Shown: piece by piece, positions 55,262 to 62,658 of the stretch | Position numbering within the stretch: position 1 is the stretch's first letter | Layout of the letters: every line of letters begins with the position of its first letter | NCBI RefSeq assembly: GCF_009371885.1 | Contig: NZ_QLZA01000003.1 | Coordinates: 124,001 to 188,000, forward strand | Reading direction: 5' to 3' | Length of the DNA stretch: 64,000 bases | DNA from: Bifidobacterium tibiigranuli | Lineage (GTDB): Bacteria > Actinomycetota > Actinomycetes > Actinomycetales > Bifidobacteriaceae | Position numbers and translations under genes: made by a program | Notes under the pieces: generated by a model | Seen by the model: the letters and a program-made list of their open reading frames with translations, nothing else | What the model was told of the DNA's origin: nothing | Databases searched by the model: none

Positions 55262-56323
55262 ATGCGGCGCGATGCTTATGATGCAATCATGGTCGAGCTG
55301 AGCAGGCGCATGCCGCACGTCACCGCATTCCCCCACGCCTTGGGCACCGGGCTGCTGATTCATACCGGTCGGCCTTTGGACGACGGGTCGCGCCAACAAA
55401 TCGGCGATTTCATTGACGAATACGAATCGGCGCTGTCGCGTTTCCGCAGCGATTCCCTCGTGGCAGCAATGGCGAGCGCCGAGTTTGGCGGCACCTTCAC
55501 CTTCCCTGATTGGACGCTGCCGCTATTTAAGTTGTATGACATCTTGGCAACCGCGAGCGCAGGCGCAATCGACCCCTGCATCGGTGAGGATATGATTTGG
55601 CTGGGCTATGGGGCCGATCTGACCTTCACCATGCAGCCCGATGCCGCCAATCACCTCGGCGCGATTCATGGTCGCCCGACTTGGGAGCGCGACGTGGCTC
55701 GCGATGGCGCGACGCTGCGCACGACCCGCCCCGTCCAGCTGGATTTCGGCGCATGCGGCAAAGGCTATCTGGTGGATTTGCTAGGCATGATGCTGCGCAA
55801 GCAATTCGGGTCTGCTGCGGAATTTCTCATCGACGCGGGCGGGGACATGCTTATCGACTCGCGCGGTTCCATCGATATCGCGCTTGAAGATCCTTTTGAC
55901 ACCAACAATGCAATCGGCATCGCGCATATCAGCTCGGGCGTGTTCTGCGCCAGCGCACCGAGTCGAAGGCACTGGGGCGAGGCGCATAGGCTGCGGCTTC
56001 ACCATCTGCTCAACGCTATCGACGGGCAGCCAGTGAACGATATCGCCGCGGCTTGGGCCTATGTCAATGCCAACTCATCCAGCATTAATTCACCCAATGC
56101 CGACTCACCGAGTGCTACCCGCGCCGGTACCCGCCTCCCTACCACCGCCTTCCCCGGCATCGAGTACCCCACTGCCCTAGCAGACGGCCTGGCGACCGCG
56201 CTTTTCGTAACCGAGCCGCAATGCCTGACCCTTATTGCCGATTTCTCATGCGCCCAGCTCCTCGCTGACCGTCACATGGTCGCCAGCCGTAACTTCCCGG
56301 CAACGTTCTTCACAACTAAGTAG
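55262..56323 (+). CDS. apbE: FAD:protein FMN transferase (ApbE family)
   Basis: Transfers FMN from FAD onto a Thr of target flavoproteins, a Mg-dependent extracytoplasmic or cytoplasmic modification. About 353 residues with the family blocks SALSRFRSDSLV, GAIDPCIGEDMIWLGY, LDFGACGKGYLVD (FAD-binding) and AAEFLIDAGGDMLID. The catalytic His/Thr-rich motif (usually near the HH..D stretch) appears as LHHLLNAIDGQPVND. There is no lipobox or signal peptide. The start is uncertain (55262 or 55289); neither has a good ribosome site. No partner flavoprotein is encoded nearby. Confidence 0.87.
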   Translation: MRRDAYDAIMVELSRRMPHVTAFPHALGTGLLIHTGRPLDDGSRQQIGDFIDEYESALSRFRSDSLVAAMASAEFGGTFTFPDWTLPLFKLYDILATASAGAIDPCIGEDMIWLGYGADLTFTMQPDAANHLGAIHGRPTWERDVARDGATLRTTRPVQLDFGACGKGYLVDLLGMMLRKQFGSAAEFLIDAGGDMLIDSRGSIDIALEDPFDTNNAIGIAHISSGVFCASAPSRRHWGEAHRLRLHHLLNAIDGQPVNDIAAAWAYVNANSSSINSPNADSPSATRAGTRLPTTAFPGIEYPTALADGLATALFVTEPQCLTLIADFSCAQLLADRHMVASRNFPATFFTTK

Positions 56324-56412
56324 CCTTTTGCCCGCTAACCCAGCCTTAGCGTACAAAAAGCTACACAAAACAACGAAATTCCGTAACCTTTTTATACGGC
56401 GGGATTGCAATT
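56319..56412. repeat. 110-bp-family two-hairpin repeat, locus G (decayed)
   Basis: Hairpin 1 (TAGCCTTTTGCCCGCTAA with TTAGCGTACAAAAAGCTA) is well preserved. Hairpin 2 begins CGTAACCTTTTTATACGGC and is truncated. The element overlaps the apbE stop codon, so its insertion may have reset the 3' end of that gene. Confidence 0.7.
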
Positions 56413-56554
56413 CCCACATAATACAGAAATCAGATACATCCTATTTTGCGAATACTTGTAACGTCACATCATCTATCTAACGGCTTCGGTTAAAACTACC
56501 GAACCCGTCGCTGAGAACCAGATGCTCGATCTCGCAATCCCAGCCGCGCGCGGT

Positions 56555-57361
56555 CTAACGCAGTTGTTGGCTGAGATCCGACAGCCAGCGCCGAAAGACG
56601 CATTGCACTGATTCCGCCTGATCGAGGTGCAGCGTGTGGCCGGCCTTCGGCAGGCACACGTATGTGGCCTCCTGCAGCGTCCGGTAGAGCGCGAAGGCGT
56701 CTTCGTAGCCGACCATGGTGTCGTTTTCCCCGACCACGATGGTGACCGGGCGGCGGTACTGGCTCATGTATTCGGCGGCCGTTTTCGCGAGCGCCGGATT
56801 TTCGGCCAGATATCGCACAGCCTCATTCTCGCTGCTGCCCATGAGACCGGGCAGTATATAGCGTTTGAACAGTTCGAAATTCTCGGCGCTTTCCACCACC
56901 GCCGTGGCCCGATACGCGGCGACCTCCTGCTCGGCGGCATCATGAGGAAGATCCGAAACGTAATACACCGTCTTCTTCGGCAAGGTTCGCGCATTATCGG
57001 CAGCTACAGTTTCAGGTGCCAGGAGAAACATCGAGCGAATGCGGTCGCCATATTGCGCGGCCAACGCGGACGCCAGCAGACCGCCGAAGGAATATCCCAC
57101 GATCGCGAAATCGGTTTCGGCGAATTCTTCGGTCAGATAATCGCTCAGCGCCTTGAGCACGTCGCTGGCTGATCGTATGTCAAAACCGTCGCGGCTCTGG
57201 CCCAAGCCAGGCAAATCGATGTAATACCGCTGCCAGTGGTCATGCTGCGAGAAGCATTGTTCCAACGGCAGCAGGGAGTGATGGTCCAGCGGGAACCCAT
57301 GAAGCATCACAATAGGGAATCCCTCTCCTATTTTCCTGACGAATATATGCTCATTGCCCAT
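56555..57361 (-). CDS. Alpha/beta-fold hydrolase
   Basis: A 268-residue cytoplasmic hydrolase. The catalytic triad is visible: Ser in VGYSFGG (S91), Asp in VVGENDTMVG (D214) and His in AGHTLHLDQ (H242). The oxyanion-hole motif HGFPLDHH is near the N-terminus, and DLPGLGQSRDGF is typical of the epoxide-hydrolase/haloperoxidase-like group. GGGAGAG nine bases upstream supports the ATG at 57361. The substrate is unknown. It is transcribed away from the ABC exporter genes behind it. Confidence 0.88.
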   Translation of the reverse strand: MGNEHIFVRKIGEGFPIVMLHGFPLDHHSLLPLEQCFSQHDHWQRYYIDLPGLGQSRDGFDIRSASDVLKALSDYLTEEFAETDFAIVGYSFGGLLASALAAQYGDRIRSMFLLAPETVAADNARTLPKKTVYYVSDLPHDAAEQEVAAYRATAVVESAENFELFKRYILPGLMGSSENEAVRYLAENPALAKTAAEYMSQYRRPVTIVVGENDTMVGYEDAFALYRTLQEATYVCLPKAGHTLHLDQAESVQCVFRRWLSDLSQQLR

Positions 57362-57466
57362 TGCCGCACACTCTCCCATCTCATCAGCGTAAAACGACCG
57401 ATTCGCTGCCCTCTACGACACACATGCTACATCGGAGTTCCCATGCTTCGGTGCGTAATCTTTCCG

Positions 57467-57481
57467 TTTTTTTGGGGGGGG
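57467..57481. repeat. T7-G8 homopolymer junction
   Basis: Seven T directly followed by eight G upstream of the alpha/beta hydrolase gene. It is the second long G tract in the window (the first is at 36917). Confidence 0.7.
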
Positions 57482-57557
57482 CACGGTCACAAAATTTCAT
57501 ACTCCGCTACTCTGCAGAAGCGAGGACTCGACATTCCACGCTTAAACGCAAAGAACC

Positions 57558-57645
57558 GCTCATACACACGTAAGTCGGCCGATAGCGTTTGCGAGAGGCG
57601 GAATTCCGCCAGTTTACAATACTATCGGCCGACTTATGTGTGAGC
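57558..57645. repeat. Long hairpin with GGCGG-AATT-CCGCC core, copy 1
   Basis: TAAGTCGGCCGATAG pairs with CTATCGGCCGACTTA, extended by GCTCA...CACAC and GTGTGAGC outer arms. The tip carries GGCGG-AATT-CCGCC (57597-57610). A GGGGCCTACGGCCC hairpin follows within 20 bases, as it does at the second copy (62579). It lies downstream of the ABC exporter operon. The rest of 57380-57744 has only the homopolymer junction and a 12-1-12 palindrome. Confidence 0.75.
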
Positions 57646-57703
57646 AGCCTTAGCGGGGCCTACGGCCCAGCCTTCGCGACCTTAGAGGTCGCTCACCTCG
57701 CCT

Positions 57704-57728
57704 ATGAGCAACGCACTGCGTTGCTCAT
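57704..57728. repeat. 12-1-12 palindrome, copy 3
   Basis: ATGAGCAACGCA, centre C, TGCGTTGCTCAT: perfect. It ends 17 bases from the stop codon of the exporter gene and is probably that gene's terminator. Confidence 0.7.
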
Positions 57729-57744
57729 GTAACGGCTCAGCAGT

Positions 57745-59586
57745 TCAGTCCGTAAGCGCGAACTGGCTGTTGTAGAGGCCGGCATAGAAGCCGTCGGCCT
57801 TGAGCAGCTCGTCGTGGGTGCCGCGCTCGACGATGTCGCCGTGGTCCATCACGAGGATCATGTCGGCGTTCTTGATGGTCGAAAGCCGGTGCGCGATCAC
57901 GAAGCTCGTGCGGCCGACAGTCAGTGCGTCCATGGCCTTCTGAATCAGCTCTTCGGTACGGGTATCGACCGAGGAGGTCGCCTCGTCCAGAATCAGAATC
58001 GGCGCGTTCTGCACCATTGCTCGCGCAATGGTGAGCAGCTGCTTCTGACCTTGCGAGAGCGACGCCTTGTCGTCGAGCACCGTGCCGTAGCCTTCAGGCA
58101 GCGAGCGGATGTAATGATCCAGCCCGACGGCCTTGCAGGCGTCGATGATCTGCTCGTCGCTGACATCCGTGCGCGCGTAGGCGATGTTCTCGCGTACGGT
58201 GCCTTGAAACACCCAGGTGTCTTGCAGCACCATCGAGAACTGGTCGTGCACGTTGGCGCGCGGCACGGCTTTCGCGTCGATGCCGTCGATGGAGATCGAG
58301 CCGCCGGTGATTTCGTAGAAACGCATGAGCAGGTTGACCATGGTGGTTTTGCCCGCCCCTGTCGGCCCGACGATGGCGACCTTCTGCCCGGCCTCGACCG
58401 AAGCGGAGAAGTCATGGATAATGGTCTTCTCCGGCGAGTAGCCGAAGCTGACATCCTTGAATTCCACATCGCCGCGCACGCGCACGGGGTTGCCTGCGGC
58501 ATCGCGGCCGAGCAGCGGCTGCTTGGCGCCTTCGTCAGCCATTTCGGGCTCTTCGAGGAAGCCGAAGACGCGCTCGGAGGCGGCGGCGCAGCGCTGCAGG
58601 TTCTGGAAGGCGGTGGCGAACTGGGCGAGCGGCTGGGTGAATAGGCGGATATACATCATGAAGGCCACGATCACGCCGAATTCGATCTTGCCGTTCATCG
58701 CGAGCGCGCCGCCGACCGCGCAGACCACCACGAAGCCGAGGTTGCCCACGAACATCATGAGCGGCATCATCAGTCCCGAGAAGAACTGGCTCTTCCAGCC
58801 GGAGGCGTACAAGTCGGCGTTGTATCGCTCGAAGATGCGGATGGAATTCGCCTCGCCGCTGTAGGCCTTGACCACGGTGTGGCCGGAGTACATCTCCTCG
58901 ACATGGCCATTGACGTCGCCCAGCGCCTTCTGCTGCTGCGCGAAGTACTTCTGCGAGAACTTCATGATGATCATCATGAGCGCGAAGCCGATGAGGCTGG
59001 CGACGATGCTGCATATGGTGAGCAGCACATTGTTGGCGAACATCATGACGAGCGAACCGAGGAACAGCGTCACCGAGGTGATCAGCGCGCCGACCGACTG
59101 GCCCAAGGTCTGCCCGATGGCGTCCACATCGTTGGTGATGCGCGAGAGAATGTCGCCATAACTGGTCTTGTCGAAGTATTTGAGCGGCAGCTTGTTGATC
59201 TTCACGCTGATCGCGCTACGCAGCTCCTGAGCGGTGCGCTGCGTGACGGTCGCCATCATCCATGACTGGATGTAGTTGAGCAGCGCGCTGCCGGCGTAGA
59301 GCGCCACCAGGATCCAGGCGATGCGGTCGACCGCATGGAAATCGATAGCGCGCAGAATCGGCTTGCCGTCCACGATGGCCGGCATGCCTTTGACGATCTC
59401 GTTGGTCATGTCTCGCAGGCGGTCCGGCCCGACGATCTGGAAGATCGTGCCGACCGCGCCGAGCACGAGCGCGATGATCATGGCGGGAATGTATTTGCGG
59501 CAGAATCGGATGAGCTTGCCCATCGTCTGCATTAAGTTTTCAGGGCGCTCGACTGCGGCGCCTTGTGGTCCCATAGGTCCCGACAT
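57745..59586 (-). CDS. ABC exporter half-transporter (permease plus ATPase), canonical subunit
   Basis: A 613-residue type IV ABC exporter subunit. The N-terminus has six transmembrane helices (DRLRDMTNEIVKGMP loop), and the nucleotide-binding domain has Walker A VGPTGAGKTTMVNLL, signature LSQGQKQLLTIARAM, and Walker B PILILDEATSSVDTRT with the catalytic Glu. AAGGAGAAATACC before the ATG at 59586 is clear. The upstream gene encodes a partner with a non-canonical Walker B, so the two probably form a heterodimer. The MarR gene is upstream in the same orientation. Cargo is probably a drug or toxic metabolite. Confidence 0.92.
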   Translation of the reverse strand: MSGPMGPQGAAVERPENLMQTMGKLIRFCRKYIPAMIIALVLGAVGTIFQIVGPDRLRDMTNEIVKGMPAIVDGKPILRAIDFHAVDRIAWILVALYAGSALLNYIQSWMMATVTQRTAQELRSAISVKINKLPLKYFDKTSYGDILSRITNDVDAIGQTLGQSVGALITSVTLFLGSLVMMFANNVLLTICSIVASLIGFALMMIIMKFSQKYFAQQQKALGDVNGHVEEMYSGHTVVKAYSGEANSIRIFERYNADLYASGWKSQFFSGLMMPLMMFVGNLGFVVVCAVGGALAMNGKIEFGVIVAFMMYIRLFTQPLAQFATAFQNLQRCAAASERVFGFLEEPEMADEGAKQPLLGRDAAGNPVRVRGDVEFKDVSFGYSPEKTIIHDFSASVEAGQKVAIVGPTGAGKTTMVNLLMRFYEITGGSISIDGIDAKAVPRANVHDQFSMVLQDTWVFQGTVRENIAYARTDVSDEQIIDACKAVGLDHYIRSLPEGYGTVLDDKASLSQGQKQLLTIARAMVQNAPILILDEATSSVDTRTEELIQKAMDALTVGRTSFVIAHRLSTIKNADMILVMDHGDIVERGTHDELLKADGFYAGLYNSQFALTD

Positions 59587-59700
59587 GGTATTTCTCCTTA
59601 AAACCCTAAAGCCTTGTGCTTGCCCGTATATGCGCGTGCGTGTCGGCTGGCATCTGCGCACCTGCGCAGCGTCTCGCGGCCAACATCACAACGCCTAGCC

Positions 59701-61581
59701 TCACGCGGCCAGCTCGTCCGGGCTGAGCTGGGACTCGGCGATTTCGCGGTACACGCTGCAATTTTCCAGCAGCTCGCGGTGGGTGCCTTGCCCGACCACC
59801 TTGCCGTCGTCGAGCACGACGATGCGGTCGGCATCCATGATCGTGCCGATGCGCTGGGCGACAATCAGCTTCGTGGAATCCTTGGCTTCCTTGGCAAGCT
59901 CGTCGCGTACGGCGCGGTCGGTCTTGAAGTCCAAGGCGCTGAAGGAATCATCGAAGATCAGGATTTCCGGGTGGCGATACACTGCGCGGGCGATGGAAAG
60001 CCGCTGCTTCTGGCCGCCCGAGACGTTGGAGCCGCCCTGCGCGATTGCGGCATCATAGGTACCGTCCATGGTCTCGATGAACTCATCGGCCTGCGCGACT
60101 TCGGCAGCCTTGTGCACCTGCTGCTCGTCGCCGAGGTCCTGCACGTCGTTCGCATACTTCATCAGCTCGGCTTCGCGCCTGCGGCCCTGGATGCTGGACG
60201 TGTCGACCAGCTCGACGTCGGCGGAATCCTGCGGGCGGTCGCCGTAGCGGATATTCGAAGCGACCGTTCCCTTGAATAGCACCGATTGCTGCGGCACGTA
60301 GCCGATTTTGTCGCGAAGAGCCTTGAGCGTGTAGTTACGCACGTCCACGCCGTCGACCAGCACCTGGCCTTCGGTCGCGTCGTAGAAGCGCGGCACGAGG
60401 TTGACCAGCGAGGACTTGCCCGAGCCGGTCGAGCCGATGAAGGCGACCGTCTGGCCGGGATTTGCACTGAAGGTGATGCCTTCGAGCATCGCCTCGCGCG
60501 AATCCGGATAGGCGAAGCTCACGTTCTCGAACTCGACCGTGCCCTTGGGGGCGGCTGCGGTTGCGGTAGTGACGGCATCAGCGGCACCGGCAGCGTTCTT
60601 CGCGCCATCGGCCACCATCGGATCGGTGTCGAGCACTTCGAGGATACGGTCCGCGGACGCATCGGCGCGCGGCAGCAGCACGAAGACCATGCTCATCAGC
60701 AGGAAGCTCATGATGACCTGCACCGAGTAGCTGGAAAAGACGACCATATTTGAGAACAGCGTGAGCTTGTCCTGGATGCCAGCCGAGTTGATGAGATAAG
60801 CGCCGATCCAGTAGATCGCCAGCATCAGGCCGTTCATCACGGTATTGATCAATGGCATCATCACCGACATGGCACGGTTGGTGAACAGATAGGTGTCGCT
60901 CAGCTCCTTGTTGGCCTCGTCGTATTTCGTCTGCTGGTAGTCTTCTGCGTTGTAGGCGCGCACGACGCGCAGACCGGTGAGGTTCTCGCGGGCCACGAGG
61001 TTGATGTTGTCGGTCAGGCGCTGCATGCTGCGGAACTTCGGCACGACCATAGTCATGAGCGCGCCGATGATCACGAGCAGCACGCCGACGGCGACGGCGG
61101 TGGCTATCGTCCAGTCCACGCCCTTGCCTGCGATCTTGCATATGGCCCATACGGCCATGATCGGCGATTTGACGAGCAGCAGCAGGCCCATGGTGACGAA
61201 CATCTGAATCTGTGTGATGTCGTTGGTCGAGCGGGTGATGAGGCTCGCCGTGGAGAAGCGGCTCATCTCCGCGGGGCCGAAGGATTCGACCTTGCGGAAT
61301 TCGAGCGAGCGCAGGCGCTGGCTGAATGAGGCGCCGACCCGCGCCGCGACGTAGCCGGTCGCGATCGCGCACAGCACGGAGCCCAGCGAGATGAGCAGCA
61401 TTTTGCCGCCAGCCACCCAGATGTCGTGCATGTTGCTGCCCGGGGTTTCGACGAGCCGCGTGATATCGGACATGTAGTCCGGAAGCTTGAGATCAAACCA
61501 GATCTGCCCCACGATGAATACGAGCCCGATCAGCAGCTGCCCGATCTCCGATCTGGAGAGATATTTGCAGATGCGCAGCAT
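59701..61581 (-). CDS. ABC exporter half-transporter with degenerate Walker B, non-catalytic subunit
   Basis: A 626-residue partner of the subunit above. Six helices are followed by the ATPase domain: Walker A IGSTGSGKSSLVNLV, signature VSGGQKQRLSIARAV, and Walker B ILIFDDSFSALD, where the catalytic Glu is replaced by Asp. This asymmetry is the hallmark of heterodimeric exporters such as TmrAB and BmrCD. An insertion of about 40 charged residues lies between the Q-loop and the signature (RRREAELMKYANDVQDLGDE). TAAGGAAGGATAGCAC precedes the ATG. Confidence 0.93.
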   Translation of the reverse strand: MLRICKYLSRSEIGQLLIGLVFIVGQIWFDLKLPDYMSDITRLVETPGSNMHDIWVAGGKMLLISLGSVLCAIATGYVAARVGASFSQRLRSLEFRKVESFGPAEMSRFSTASLITRSTNDITQIQMFVTMGLLLLVKSPIMAVWAICKIAGKGVDWTIATAVAVGVLLVIIGALMTMVVPKFRSMQRLTDNINLVARENLTGLRVVRAYNAEDYQQTKYDEANKELSDTYLFTNRAMSVMMPLINTVMNGLMLAIYWIGAYLINSAGIQDKLTLFSNMVVFSSYSVQVIMSFLLMSMVFVLLPRADASADRILEVLDTDPMVADGAKNAAGAADAVTTATAAAPKGTVEFENVSFAYPDSREAMLEGITFSANPGQTVAFIGSTGSGKSSLVNLVPRFYDATEGQVLVDGVDVRNYTLKALRDKIGYVPQQSVLFKGTVASNIRYGDRPQDSADVELVDTSSIQGRRREAELMKYANDVQDLGDEQQVHKAAEVAQADEFIETMDGTYDAAIAQGGSNVSGGQKQRLSIARAVYRHPEILIFDDSFSALDFKTDRAVRDELAKEAKDSTKLIVAQRIGTIMDADRIVVLDDGKVVGQGTHRELLENCSVYREIAESQLSPDELAA

Positions 61582-61668
61582 GTGCTATCCTTCCTTAAGG
61601 ATTGCGAAGATTCTTGGAAATTCTTGGAAGTTTTGTTCTTAATTTGCTTCGTTTATTAATTTCTTACG

Positions 61669-61682
61669 GTATTAGATAATAC
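61669..61682. promoter_or_regulatory. Candidate MarR operator
   Basis: GTATTA-GA-TAATAC is a perfect palindrome between the marR gene and the exporter genes, in an A/T-rich gap. MarR proteins typically bind 14-20-bp sites of this kind. Confidence 0.5.
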
Positions 61683-61776
61683 ACACCGAAATCGAGAAGC
61701 AATTCGTTTCCGTCAAAACATCACGAAATTCGCCCAGCGCGTATTTTTGCGACACCATGTCCGATGGGGATATTGA

Positions 61777-62331
61777 CTAGCGCCGAATTGAGGAACGTCT
61801 TGCCGGAATCACGCCGACTCGGCCTGCCAATCGGCCAACGCCCTGCTCGTCGTGCGGCAGGCTTGCGAAGGCCTTCTCGATCTCCTCGCGCGTCGGGCGC
61901 GGCTCGCCGGGCTTGCAGATTGACATATAGACATGAAACTCGATGACCAGATCGACGAAATCCCTGGTTCGTCGCTCGCCCATCTGCGTGAAAATCCAGC
62001 ATATCGACGACCTGACCTCGTCGCGGTCTTTAATTGACTGCTCACGCCCGGCATCGGTTATGGAAACAAGGATATTGCGCCGATCCTTGACATCGACCTC
62101 GCGCGTTACGAAGCCCTTTTTCTCCAAGGACGAGAGCACTGCGGAGATGCGGCCCGAGCTGGATCGCAGGGCCGATGCGAGCTGGGATGGCATCGCCGTC
62201 CCATGCTTGCGCAAATGGCGCAGCACGAACGGCTCGCCGGATGCATATCGCGAGTATTGCTTGGCCGCCAGCGAACGCTTGCTCATGACATTGGCAAGCA
62301 GCGTCTCGAACGCCTCCTGCTCGAACCCCAT
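61777..62331 (-). CDS. MarR-family transcriptional regulator
   Basis: A 184-residue winged-helix regulator. The DNA-binding core (about 35-105) is PFVLRHLRKHGTAMPSQLAS, then SGRISAVLSSLEKKGFVTRE and the wing VDVKDRRNILVSITDAG. AGAGGGAGTCGC precedes the ATG at 62331. The C-terminal 35 residues are Arg/Pro-rich and unusual. It lies directly upstream of the two ABC exporter genes on the same strand, the standard layout for a ligand-released repressor of an exporter. Confidence 0.9.
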   Translation of the reverse strand: MGFEQEAFETLLANVMSKRSLAAKQYSRYASGEPFVLRHLRKHGTAMPSQLASALRSSSGRISAVLSSLEKKGFVTREVDVKDRRNILVSITDAGREQSIKDRDEVRSSICWIFTQMGERRTRDFVDLVIEFHVYMSICKPGEPRPTREEIEKAFASLPHDEQGVGRLAGRVGVIPARRSSIRR

Positions 62332-62578
62332 GCGACTCCCTCTTCCCGTTTTTCGTGGCATATAGTTTCGGCATGTGCCCGCGTGGCGCATAGCCGTTTG
62401 GCGTGCATCGCGCATTGTCTGTCAATATGATGACCATGCCATCCGCGCGCGCCAACCCTGCATATACGGCATGCAAAGCTCCATATACTTGATATATTAC
62501 CTCACACTATGAACTTTTCACAGTATGTGCTATTTGAGGAATCGAATTATCGGGTCAAACCACAACACGCCCGGGGTG

Positions 62579-62658
62579 ATCTACACAAGTCGGGTGGTAG
62601 CGATTTCAGTTGGCGGTATTCCGCCAGTCGAAATCGCTACCACCCGACTTGTGTAGAT
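62579..62658. repeat. Long hairpin with GGCGG-TATT-CCGCC core, copy 2
   Basis: Arms of about 29 bp (ATCTACACAAGTCGGGTGG with CCACCCGACTTGTGTAGAT, continuing through TAGCGATTTC/GAAATCGCTA) flank GGCGG-TATT-CCGCC (62612-62625). A GGGCTGCGGCCC hairpin follows. It sits at the 3' end of the ABC pseudogene, and the last open frame runs into it. Confidence 0.82.
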
